57,925 bases of DNA from Pezizomycotina sp. ARF18 (taxonomy: Eukaryota; Ascomycota), in the NCBI GenBank assembly GCA_002224055.1, contig AZLU01000071.1, positions 1 to 57,925 of the forward strand, read 5' to 3'. Shown piece after piece: positions 47,406 to 57,643 of this stretch. Below the pieces are notes generated by a model. It had not been told where the DNA came from, made no database searches, and saw only the letters and a program-made list of their open reading frames with translations. Position 1 is the first letter of the stretch; every line of letters starts with the position of its first letter. The position numbers and the translations under genes are program-made.

Positions 47406-50354
47406 ATGTTCGACCCATTATATACTTCGAGGTCGTCCTCTTGTCAGATTGCGTCTACAGCGACATCGAGTTGTTCATCATCATCAACATTAAAGGCTGA
47501 CGAGAAACCCACTGGTGGATTTAAGCGTTCGCTATATATTTTTGCAAAGAAATCGACTTCCTTCCGATCATCATCATCATCATCCTCGTCCTCCCCATCG
47601 ACAACATCGAAGAGTATCTCAAAAGCGAGTTCGCGACACGCCCAACGGTCTCTTAGGTCGAGTCGAGTATCTTTATCGTTAAAGCGACGATATCCGTTCG
47701 GAAAATCGAGTTTTTCGAACCAATCTCCGGCTGCAATTCAAGATACGGAAGTAGTAGTGTCGACACCAGTTCCGGAGTTCGTCAGCATATTTGATAGAAT
47801 GGACGTCGAGATGTCAGATTGCGACCAAGTGGCGGATCATGAACAGGGGCTCCATACGTTTTCGAAAACTCCTCTCACGTCATCAGCAATTTCCGGCTAC
47901 CTTCACCCAAACCACCACAACCACGATAGTATTTCTACCGCATCTTCTAACAACTCTTCCCCAACAACAACAATATCCACAGTAGACTCCGTTACAAGCG
48001 AAGAACGCTCCCCGTCCTCCTCCCCGACTCTCCTGTTGCCATCATCCCCTCTCTGCATTCAATCCTCCAGTGTACCTACAGGTGATAACCTGGGCAAATT
48101 GCCCTCTCGCAGCACACATATCGGTCTATGTCACCGATAAAAAAGGCTCGTAACACGAAGAATTTATCACTTAATTTCAATCAGAACAGACCCTCCACGT
48201 CCGCTTCACTGGTACAAAACGGAAACGTAATGTCCGTCGGTAACCGCGCGGCATCTGCTCCTACATCTCCCGGATTTATTCCACCGCCATCAATGCCCAG
48301 AAGAAGACCGAGCAATCTGAGCCTTACGATAAGGCTTCCAGGGCCTGAAGGTGGAAAGCTTTCCGGTGGGCCCGGAAAACTCAGGCATCATGTTTCCTCG
48401 CCTTCTCTTTTCAACCCGCCTGCGAAGTCGACTATCTCCGGACGGCCTCCCAGATTATTTACCCCGCCATCCGCCAGCGGTCATGAATCGCTCTCCTCAT
48501 CGATAGCTTCCTCTCAACTTTCGTCGAGCCCGCAGGATCCACCGGGTCCGCTGATCGAAATGGATGAAGAGGATATTGCGATGATGGCGAACGACGGTGA
48601 AGGACCAAAATCGCCATCGTATCCTAACGGACCCCAATGCATCTACGAGCTTATGTATACCTATATTTGGAACCTTCAGTTGACGTAGCGAAGAACTTTG
48701 ACGTGGTCATTAATGTAGCGCGTGAAGTCGTAAACCCGTTCGACGCGGCGGAAAAGAAGAAACTCAAGGAAAAGAATGGTCAGCCGGGATTACACAGGGC
48801 TTTTTCCTCACCGAACGTGCCGACATCTTCATCTTCGCTTACGTTACCGATTGCTGAGGAGCAGGAGTCGACATCGGGGATTAATACCCCCACTATTTCC
48901 AGCTTTGCGGAGAAGGAAGGAGAGCAGCAGAAGCGACCTGAGTACATTCATATGCCCTGGGATCACAACACTTCGATATTGGAGGATTTGCCCCGCCTGA
49001 TGGAGATCATATCGAAGAGGTCTAACGAACGCAAGAAGGTGCTCGTTCACTGCCAGTGTGGTGTGAGCAGGTCCGCAAGTTTAATAATAGCGTACGGACT
49101 GTTTATGAACCCTCGCCAGACCGTGCAGGAAGCATACGACTTTGTCAAGGCTAGGAGCAAGTGGATTACACCGAACATGAGCCTGATTACCAACTTTCCG
49201 ATTGGAGGCCAAATTGATGGCCCAGCAGACGATGCATGCAACCTGGAGAGGTAGGAAAGGCGCCAACAACTCGAGGGGACGTCCGAGGATGATCCCTGGA
49301 CACCGACGAGGGCTGCCAGCACTTCGGATCCAGCCCCGTTTTGCCCTGGGGACTTTGAGGAGCCTATGACTGCTCCTCTGCCCCATCTTCGTCAGGGTCA
49401 AATGTCACCACCCGTTCCCGAACGGCGGAGTTCGCCGGCGAAGCAGCTTTTTGTACCGGCTCCCGTCCGTACGAGATCTGACGATGGCAGTATGATACTT
49501 GGTATCGAACACGGCCCAATGTCTGCGCCTCCAGGTATGATTAACATCCCAGGAACGAGCTCTGTCGAGAGCCATGGGGCTGGCTGGGGTGCCGGAGATG
49601 CAGGAACCGGCTACGTTCCTCCACCTCTTCCACCGTCCGCGGCTTACCCTCTCGAGCAAGAGAGCGATATTGTTGGTGATCTTGTTGGATTCCCTGCACG
49701 AAGAGGTAGCGGCGGTGACGGGTTACCACCTCCAACTCCAGGTTTCGGCCCCAAGGGTGGTCTGAGCTTTGGCTCTGGTTTCGGGTCGAATTCCGGATTC
49801 GGCTCATGCGCTCTAACCGCATGAACAAGTTCTCCGCTATCGAGGATTCCAACGACGAACCCCCGCCGACGCCGTCTGTCGGCGGGTTGGTAAGAGTATG
49901 CCTTTGCCATGCCTCCCAAGAAGAAGACCCTGCCTCCTCCGCCGCCACCGAAGAAGTTCTCCACCCTGCCATTCCGCAGGGAGCCTGTCGCCACCAAGCC
50001 CGCGGATCCCAAACCCAGAGCCTCGTTCCCGAACGAACTCCATCGCCGATTCCCCAGCATCCTTCAGAGCGTCGAGGAACCCCGCCGACCCCGAGCGGTC
50101 TTCCCAAGAGCCAGTTCTTTGGAATTGCCCCTCCTGTGCGAATGCCTACGATCTCTAGCCGTGTTCCTCTGCCATCGCAGCCGCAGCAACAAGAACCGCC
50201 GACGCCAGCTGAACCGAGCCCAATGGACCTTAGCAGCCCGCTGTCCGAAACTGGCCCAAGGACTGGAGTCATATCCTCGTTCGCAGATCCAAGGAGCCCT
50301 GTAACTGGTAGGAAAGCAATGCCGACTGTCCGAAGCATATTTGACGTCATATAA
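47406..50354 (+). CDS. MSG5: Dual-specificity MAPK phosphatase, Msg5-like, frame-broken
   Basis: The product is predicted to dephosphorylate MAP kinases on Thr and Tyr. ATG 47406 opens a Ser-rich N-terminal region with a poly-Ser run. A MAPK docking-like motif follows (KKARNTKNLSLNF, about 48140). The catalytic domain starts with NGPQCIYE, then, across a break, VYLYLEPS and FDVVINVAREV. It continues with MPWDHNTSI, which carries the probable general-acid Asp, and the active site HCQCGVSRSASLIIAYG (Cys at 49051-49053; CX5R satisfied). The C-terminal tail is Pro/Gly-rich and ends FADPRSPVTGRKAMPTVRSIFDVI. Frame changes occur near 48130, 48655, 49180 and 49820-50100, and an in-frame TAG lies at 49252-49254. 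The break at 48655 (gagcttatg) is repaired by one extra C to read EPYVYLYLEP. Family assignment rests on motif order and docking motif; the gene name is by analogy to yeast Msg5. Confidence 0.82.
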
Positions 50355-52143
50355 ATCCATCCCTCACGTCAAATAGAAAAAAGAAAGCACATGTTCAATA
50401 CGATGTATCTTTTCTGGGGAAATTTGTTTTTAACGACTTGAACGACAATAGATTCTTCTCACGGCTTTCAATCGTCTTTTCTTTTGCTTCGACATTTGTG
50501 CTAGCGTCTTTTTAAAACTCACGGTTCACGGCTCTCTTTCATCTCTGCAATACCTATCTCTTTTCTATATCCTGTTTCTCTTTTCAGTACTCTCATATCA
50601 CTCATAATCGACTGGTTTTCCTATTCCCTTTTCTCTTTGTTGAAAAGTTTGTGGGATATTTTTTTTTAAACTGTGAATATATATACTCCACCACCTTCGT
50701 TTTATCAAATATCAGGCATCAAAAATCATCACTTTATATACATATCTGTTTTTTTCTTTTATCTTTCTAGTTTTTGAAGCGATCATCATATTTCATTGTT
50801 CGTTCTTTTTTTTTCCCCTGTTACCTTATTGCTCGTATATTTGTGTATCTTTTTTTTTTTTAAGGATTCCTTTTTCTAGTTACTGTTCCTTTGTTCACAC
50901 AGGTCAGAAAGGCTTTTGTACTATTTTATCTCATTGTCTTTCTCTTTTTCTCATCAATCGTTTTTTAGCTCATTTTTTTTCTTCTTCATCGTTCGTTCAT
51001 ATCACCGTATCCCATCATTGCATGGTTTCTTAACTATAACAGAAACCCCTCATTCGCTTTGCAAAAAAAGAAAAGATCTGGCATATTTTTTTTGGAATTA
51101 CAAAGCTTTTGTACTCTTTATCTTTTTATTTATATCCCACAAAACTCGGACAGGATATCATTATATAATTTTCTTATATTAAGGGAAATATAACTACCAT
51201 CTAGTTACCAATATTTACATCGATATTCGTGAGCCATTTGTGATATTATGTATATCTTCTTTTTTTAGTGATTTTTGTATCGTCATTTTTTTTTTTTCGG
51301 CATAAGACTAGACGTATATTAAGGTCTCAAGTCTACTAATTTTTTATTAGAGACGTTTGCACTTGTAAAAGGAAGCCCCTCCCTCAATTCAGAGCCTTGC
51401 TTGAAAGGCTTGCTAATTCAACATGGGTTAACTTGATAACACTTTTTATTTTAAACAGCACAAGCAAGAAAAATCTATAGTATAAATGCTTCTCCAAGTA
51501 GGTTGTCACTGTCCGGAAAGGCCCCTAGTTCTATCTATGATCATGTCTGTCCGACAACCCTTTTTTTTCTTTTTTTTTCTTTTTTTGTCTTTGACAGGGC
51601 TGGCTGGCCGGTTAACGCGGTTATACTCTGTTTTTCATTGGTTCTTGGCGTCGACATCATAAAAGGGGTGTGAAAAATGCAAGGACGGTTGTTGCTCCAT
51701 GCATGCAAGTTCTAGCTGTCTACCTGGAAGAAAACTACGGATGCCTGTAGTGCTAGTCTCAGTGGAAAAACAAAAAGAAAAAATTATTTTTTTTTAAAAA
51801 AGAAACATTATATTAGGTTCTTTTTGGTGATAAGTCTCGCTCGGTACATCCGATCCGGTCTTTGTTCCGAAAAAACTTTTAGTAAAATTTTAGCCTTTTA
51901 TTGCTGTCTCTTTCTTTTCTCTCCCCCCCTCGTTCGCGCTTCGAAGCGAAATCGCAATCTTTTTTTTTTTTCTTAGGCGATAATACTTGTTTGACCCTTT
52001 GGCCAATGAAAGATGAAAGTTCCTCACATCTGCATTTTATTTTGCACCGGGGTGTTCCGTTTCCGCATGGTTCGATTTTTGTTGCCCTGCAGTAAGTATT
52101 GCATCGATATCAGCGTTATCTAGATAACAACTAGAGCACTGGT

Positions 52144-52144
<1 letters not shown>

Positions 52145-52176
<32 letters not shown>
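52145..52176. repeat. Poly(T) tract, 32 nt
   Basis: A T run of 32, followed within 60 nt by a poly(A) run at 52231-52248. The two are partly complementary and could fold together. Confidence 0.92.
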
Positions 52177-52407
52177 CTTAGGTAAGATGCTAGGAATGTT
52201 ATTGGGTTTGTTTCAAAGATAATCCTGGTTAAAAAAAAAAAAAAAAAAGGGCTACTGATGAAACCTCTGCTGAGGATGCTGAGCATGGCTCGCGCAGCGT
52301 AAATTTAATACTTTGATGGACCCTTTTTTGGCAAAGAACGAATGTTATTGGTCGGAGTATATATCGCGCGCTATAAATCCAAGTCATGGTTACAAAAAAG
52401 AAGGGTT

Positions 52408-52449
52408 AAAAAAAAAAAAAAAAAAAATAAAAATAAAAATAAAAAAAAT
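52408..52449. repeat. Poly(A) passing into (A4-5 T) repeat
   Basis: About 20 A followed by several A4-5T or longer units. A similar A-T pattern occurs at 21391-21420 and 41945-41970. Further A runs lie at 52747-52767 and 53223-53241. Confidence 0.88.
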
Positions 52450-53402
52450 AGAGTAGAATGCCCTTGCACCGAAGCTATACTAGACAAAAGGGTATTATTT
52501 AGCTATTAGCCCTGTGATACTAGAAATTTTTTATTATACCCGCAGTTAGCGTCCTACGACTAACCTACGTTTAGGTCTCTGCCTATTAATTCTATATTAT
52601 CTAGGTTACTAATTTTAGTTGTCTTTATTTACGCAACCTGGCAGATGTTGTGTAGTTCATGTCTATATATTATCCTGAGCAAGGATTCATATCATCCCTA
52701 ATCCCTTTTCCTACTAGCAGATGCTGCGAAGCTACGGTTTTATTTGAAAAAAAAAAAAAAAAAAAAAGGAAACGTGAAGCTGGAAAAGAAAACGGAAAGA
52801 AGTTAGAGTAGAGTTATAAATCTCCAGAAGACATAGTGAAATATATAATAGTAAGATGGTGAACGTGGATGTGGCTGCTATACTTAGTAGTAATTCCTCC
52901 GTAGTAATACAAAGTCAAGCTTCTATCGAATGTTTATCTTTATAGAAGACAAAAGCATCTCACACATGCCTTCGTTGGCCGATGCGACATGCACGATGAA
53001 ATTGAATTCAATATTTTAAATACATTTATATTCCTAAAAGAATCGTGTGAGAATTTAGACTACGAGGAACAACGTTGAGAGTATAGCAAATACGCCAAAA
53101 GATCTCAAAGTAAGAATCGTATGTCATGAGTCGATCGATCGAGGTGCTCAAGCGGGATTCATTTCTCATCATGTCTCTTCTAAGAGTATTAGACACTCTC
53201 ATAACAAAGAATCAAGAAAGTTAAAAAAAAAAAAAAAAAAAATCCAGAAAGTCTCTCCTCCAGAGGACAGGCGAGATCTGCGACATAAGAGCAAGAAGGA
53301 AACCAAAAGCAAGAAAAGAAAAACCCACCAGAAAGAAATAAAACAGCCTCTCCAGTATGCTAAATGCAAATGAACACCTTATTCCCATCTAGTAGTATCA
53401 AC

Positions 53403-53479
53403 AAAAAAAAAATAAAAAAAAATAAAAAAAAAATAAAAAAAATAAAAAAAAATAAAAAAATATATAAAAAAAAGAAAAG
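53403..53479. repeat. A-rich minisatellite, (A7-9 T) units
   Basis: About seven units of roughly 8-10 nt, each an A run ended by a T. It begins about 40 nt past the stop codon of the C2H2 gene, so it would be in that gene's 3' UTR or flank. Confidence 0.88.
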
Positions 53480-53516
53480 TAAAAGGACAGCAAAGAGAGA
53501 ATAGAGAACAGCGGTC

Positions 53517-56506
53517 TTAAGAAACCCTCCTCCTCTTCGCCCTCGGAATCAACCACTCCGACACGACCCCGCCGTGTATCCTCCTCTCGTGTTTCCTAAT
53601 ATTATCCTTCCTCCCGCCCATCTGCGCGCCGCACTCCTTCCCATTAAACTCGAGCCGGCAGATATACCCCCGCACTCCCCTTCCGCCGCAGAAGGCGACG
53701 AAGACGTCGAACTCGGACGGAATGGTACTGGTTCTGATGCCGCCGTAGGTTCTGAGAGTAGTCGAACGAAGTATCGCAGTCGGGACACTTGAACTTCTTT
53801 GCGGTAGTAGCAGCCGTCGTAGGGGAAGTAGGAATGGAAGGTGTGGTCATTACGGAAGTAGGCCGTGAGGGTGTTGTAACGAGAGAAGTAGGATATGATG
53901 GTGTCGTAACTATGGAGGTAGGAAGCGAGGGCGTAGTGACTGTAGACGAGAATGCTATGTTCTCGTTCGTTCGGGTTCGGGTTCGAGTGCCAGTGAAAAT
54001 GGCGTCTGGGGGTTCGACGAGAATATCGTCTCGTTATAGAAGCTGTTATAGCTATCTTGTGGCATCAAGAGCGGCGTCTGAGGCGCTGATGGGAATATGA
54101 ATCTCCATCGTGTAAGTTGAGGGGAGCACTGTCCAGTACATCAGTCACGCAGTTGGATGATTTGTGATGTGCTAAACATGCGCCGTACGCAGAAGATTCG
54201 AAAGCCTGGAAGACACTGTTCGCTTCACAGGAAAATCGGCGGAGTAGGTCCGCATTCGAGGACAAAAACAACTTTAAGGAGAATGTGTTAACCTCGATCC
54301 ACTATATTCGGAAAGAGAGAAAGGAACAGGAATGAAATCTACCGTGGCTCTATTAAGCACGAAGGAATAAACGTCGTGCAAGGACCCAAAGACGCCATCT
54401 GAGAACCAGCTCATAAGCGTCCACAACTCCTTCTGCAACTCGCTGCCAATCGGGTCGCCGCATTCCCCGACGAGGGACCGATGACATCCCGAACGAAAGC
54501 GGCGTTCATCTCTTCAAGGAAACTTGGGAGTGAAGAACACTGCAACGCAAGCCCGCTAAGGACCTCTGTTAGGGCCATAGCGGTGGAGATGACTTTGATT
54601 CATGTTAGCATCCAAACTCTTAAGTTCATTGAGGGCTTGCAAGGGGAAAAACCGAAGACTGGAGTAAAGGTTTCTTACATTTGAGGAAAATAACAGCGAA
54701 AGAACGATAACACCCGCCACGATTAGCACATTCAGAGCGATGATATCCGACCCAGAATAAAAGTCAGACTCATCGCAAGGTTGAAAAGCTCCTGGAAAAT
54801 CTTGTCCAAGGTAATGCGCGGGAGGCTGAGAACAGCTGCAACTATTGCCCTTGACCACCGTTGCATCGGCTAAAATATCAGGTGTATCGTTCTCGCCTTC
54901 GGCACCATCGTAGCATGTATCGCTACCGCAAAAAGTATCCTCGGTAGTAACGCCAAACTCCTCCGCCATGCGGTTGACAACCTGTTCCACGTACCAACCA
55001 TCCTCCTCTTCATCCGGAGAGCCATCGGAAAGCCAATCGGCTTTGTCGGAACACCCGCTCCCCAGAGTATGTACGTCGCATCCAGGTAGGCCTGCAAATC
55101 TTTCTGTTTAACTAACCTCTTCCAGCGGCGGAGATCAGCTATGAACGCCCTGCGCTCGGCAAAGACCTCCGAAGTATTTGAGTTATATGGTCCTTTCTTA
55201 AGGTCGTGTGGCATGCGAAGGAGTACATCGCCGTGCTCATGATCGTATTGAGGTTGGTGGGTAGCCTGCTGTGCGTTACTAGATGGACAGATTTTGCTCC
55301 ATTGTGGCGGATCCGGCGAGCTGCTTTGAAAGATGTAGGAGGCGCTCATGCGCCGGCGTAAAATCAGGACAGTTGGTGTCCTCAAGCTTGGCTTGCAAGC
55401 AACCACACTGAACTCCGATGGACCGTATGAGATGATTTAGAGCCTCAATCTGTGCACATAGCCCGGATCTTCAAAGTATGCGTATGGATCGATCGTTCCA
55501 ATTTCGTCGCGGGCTTGTAATGCCTGGAAAGCATCGTAAGGGCATCCTATCCTTTGTTTCTGCAACATTGTTAGAAACTCCGGTATATCTAAGAATGTCC
55601 CTAACCTTTGGCGGAAGAGACATAACTTGGATATTTTCTTTAGACCTTTTCGTTCTGAGCTTTCTGTAGGCAGCCTTGTGAGTACAAGCGGAAATATTTT
55701 CGAAAGTCGTTCTGGTCGCCGTACTGTTTGGCAAAGCTCAAGTCATCAAGAAAACAATCGATGAACCCTTGGAGCACGGCGATTTTCTGGACCAGGCCAT
55801 TCTCATCATCTTCGCCTAAGTGGTTTTCAGGGATTTTCCCTCCCTTCCTTTTGACTTATGCGAGTTTGGACTATTTCTTGCAGAGCCTGCCTGTCTCAGC
55901 TTCTGTAACTCCAGGAACTATTCCTAATAAAACCAGAATGCGTCCAAACTTCGCGGCAATCAAACACCCCAGCCTCCCAGTACCGCCTAGACGTTATTGC
56001 GAGCTTTCTCGCAATAATCCGGAATAGACACCAGTACTTCGCAGCGTTAGCCTCGCTGATGAGTTCCCTGAGAAAAGATCTTGGGTTCTAATATATGGGA
56101 CGGTTTGTTATCGTAGTATCGCCAGAAAGTCTTCATATATATCGAAAGTCGATGCTTCCTTAACCAGCGCTGATGTATTCGTAGCTCTGTTCCGCGCTTC
56201 ACAGACGATAACCCATGCCTCCAAGTTCGGCGTTTCGTTTTGTAGGCGATAAGTAGTTTACTTGACGAAGCACAACGCCATTGTGCCTACAAGTGAAAAT
56301 GTTAGTTACGTATACTATAACATTCCATCCTCAAAGGAAAAAAAAAAATAAATAAAATAAAAAAAAAAAAAAAAAAAAAGGAAAAAGAAAAAAACCCACC
56401 TCTCATCAATTTTGAAATCCTTTGGCGTTAAAAATTGTTCACTCGATCCATGTGAATAAGGTTCAACCGGCCCGTTGGGCTCCTCTTGTGTAAGAGCGGA
56501 TGCCAT
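53517..56506 (-). CDS. Multi-exon C2H2 zinc-finger protein, frame-broken
   Basis: Probably a DNA-binding regulator. ATG 56506 opens MASALTQEEPNGPVEPYSHG. Protein-like exons continue: LQNETPNLEAWVIVCEARNR, LVQKIAVLQGFIDCFLDDL, YGDQNDFRKYFRLYSQGC, and across an intron GCPYDAFQALQARDEIGTID. Then come HLIRSIGVQCGCLQAKLEDT, RRWKRLVKQKDLQAYLDATY and, after another intron, MALTEVLSGLALQCSSLPSF. A further stretch, ELWTLMSWFSDGVFGSLHDV, leads through another intron to LSSNADLLRRFSCEANSVF. A 10-residue repeat follows, then finger 1, CPDCDTSFDYSQNLRRHQ with its second His at 53722-53724 (C-x2-C-x12-H-x4-H). Finger 2 has a wide first loop (C-x8-C-x13-H-x4-H, about 53574-53660). The protein ends RAKRRRVS, possibly a nuclear localisation signal; stop at 53517-53519. 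Many one-base slips are present. The long Cys-containing N-terminal region is unfamiliar to me. Confidence 0.68.
53825..53944 (-). repeat. 30-bp tandem repeat, four units, coding
   Basis: Four units with exact 30-bp spacing (first bases at 53825, 53855, 53885 and 53915) encode the decapeptide VTTPSxPTSx four times, the last copy starting with Met. It lies immediately N-terminal to the first zinc finger. The Thr/Ser/Pro content suggests a flexible, possibly phosphorylated linker whose copy number may vary. Confidence 0.88.
54272..54342 (-). other. Intron in the C2H2 gene, 71 nt
   Basis: Donor GTAGAT, a GTTAACAC branch-like word and acceptor TAAAG. It joins YSFVLNRATV to LFLSSNADLL, both protein-like. 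Confidence 0.6.
54636..54713 (-). other. Intron in the C2H2 gene, 78 nt
   Basis: Donor GTGTTA and acceptor GCAAG bracket a T-rich stretch. It joins the exon ending near ALNVLIVA to ALNELKSLDANMNQ. Confidence 0.55.
55560..55645 (-). other. Intron in the C2H2 gene, 86 nt
   Basis: A non-ideal donor, GTCTAA, and a good acceptor, GTTGCAG. It joins QKAQNEK to a stretch beginning QRIGCPYDAF. Confidence 0.5.
56287..56399 (-). other. First intron of the C2H2 gene, about 113 nt
   Basis: Donor GTGGGT follows PKDFKIDER. The intron contains the long poly(T) of the coding strand, and the acceptor is TTGTAG. A nearer TATAG acceptor near 56318 is an alternative. Confidence 0.55.
56337..56381. repeat. A-rich tract inside the first intron of the C2H2 gene
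   Basis: About 45 nt of A with single T or G interruptions. On the transcribed strand it is a long poly(U)-type tract within the intron. Confidence 0.85.
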
Positions 56507-56771
56507 CCTCACTTCAAGGCCATATTATGAGTGCGTCTTCCGTATGGAAAGAAAATGTTGTAATCCGGCGGCGCATAGAGGTCTGTCGAAAGGTAGCACA
56601 GGCCAGCTTTGAGGATTGCTCGCCTGTGTAAAGAGGGAAGAAGAAATTTCGAAATATAGCATTATAGTAAGGGAAATAATCGTTTAAACAGTCGATTCAT
56701 AAAGAAAAAGGTTTGTAAAGCAAGAAGAGAATACGACATGCTATGAAAGGCGAATCATGAACTGTAAGGGT
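56507..56771. other. Spacer between two minus-strand genes
   Basis: About 265 nt between the start codon of the C2H2 gene and the stop of the next gene upstream, both on the minus strand. It should contain the C2H2 promoter. No distinct site was recognised. Confidence 0.45.
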
Positions 56772-57170
56772 CTACTTATTATGACTTTCTTCGATCCGGG
56801 CAGCCTCGCCTAATACCCCTTTGACGGAATCAATTGCTAAATTAGTAAGCGTATCGTTGGAGTCATTCACAGTAATATCCTACTTACAACTTATTCCTTA
56901 TTTCTTTGATCTGATCGTCTTTTGGCTGCAGAGAAACGTTTTTATCTCCTGGCGTCCGCGACAGTGCTTTCTTGAGATAGCCAGTAAAGGCGACCAACTT
57001 AGCCACTTACGCCTTCGCTACCAGCGTTGGAAGTAGACAGCATACCAAGCGACAGCGTTTGGAAAGAAACGTCCTTTTTCTATCGGCCATTTTCCAATCA
57101 TCCTGAAGATTTCTCTGACGATGTTGTATGTATTATATCCGGGAATGGCGGCATAACGAAAAATGATTAT
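56772..57170 (-). CDS. 3' end of an unidentified spliced gene
   Basis: Three protein-like exons on the minus strand are separated by two well-formed introns. The first reads QRNLQDDWKMADR and, one frame over, DVSFQTLSLGMLSTSNAG. One more A in a five-A run joins the two pieces. The second reads PKDDQIKEIRNK. The last reads IDSVKGVLGEAARIEESHNK and ends at the TAG at 56772-56774. The exons look soluble and helical. No family is recognised. The upstream part is not resolved and may run out of the window. Confidence 0.4.
56837..56887 (-). other. Intron, 51 nt, in the unidentified gene
   Basis: Donor GTAAGT, branch site TTACTAAT and acceptor TTTAG: all three consensus elements of a short fungal intron. 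The frame is off by one base after splicing, in line with other slips. Confidence 0.7.
56926..57010 (-). other. Intron, 85 nt, in the unidentified gene
   Basis: Donor GTAAGT and acceptor CTGCAG. The stretch also reads open in one frame (about 30 codons), so retention cannot be excluded. Confidence 0.6.
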
Positions 57171-57246
57171 CCAAAGCTGAAAAAAAAGGGCCAAAAAAAA
57201 AAAAAAACCCCCCACGATCGGTCCGAATGGAAATGTGAGTTCTCCC

Positions 57247-57268
57247 AAAAAAAAAAAAAAAAAAAAAA
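57247..57268. repeat. Poly(A) tract, 22 nt
   Basis: An A run. Short Lys-rich (+) or Phe-rich (-) ORFs over it are artefacts. Confidence 0.92.
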
Positions 57269-57643
57269 GCTCGACCGAACCACCCCCTCTTCCCATCGGC
57301 TCATCTCCTCAGCTAGCACGGCCTCATGAAATGCAAACATTTTGGTCGCGTGACTTTAAAACGCCTTTGCTTTTTAAAATCCTTTGCGCTTTGCTTTTTG
57401 AACTGACGTTTATCTGCAGATGGGGTGGTGGTCCCCGCAAAGCCAAAACCTCATCGTTTGTAACCCAGAGAAAGAGGCTCGTCGTCATATATGCTTCCTC
57501 AGGACGAAGGCATCGAAGCGAAGAACTTTTGGTGAGGCTTCGAGAAAAAAGTGGATCTTCGCTTGGGTAGGATATCGGCTATCGTCTCCCTTGACACACC
57601 AACCAACCGATCACCTGCATAAAAGTATAACTATCAAAGCCAC

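Larger units (their letters stand above)
50355..53516. other. Gene-free spacer with many A/T tracts
   Basis: Lies between the stops of the phosphatase (+) and C2H2 (-) genes, which converge. The left part is T-rich, probably 3' UTR; the right part is A-rich. No conserved protein was recognised in about 3.2 kb. Confidence 0.5.

Noticed and set aside
49541-50350. 269-codon minus-strand frame
   Set aside because: Antisense shadow of the Pro/Gly-rich tail of the phosphatase; no own motifs.
57420-57570. Possible + strand exon after a CTGAC...CTGCAG acceptor
   Set aside because: The acceptor looks good, but no upstream exon or family was found and minus-strand coding is better supported nearby.
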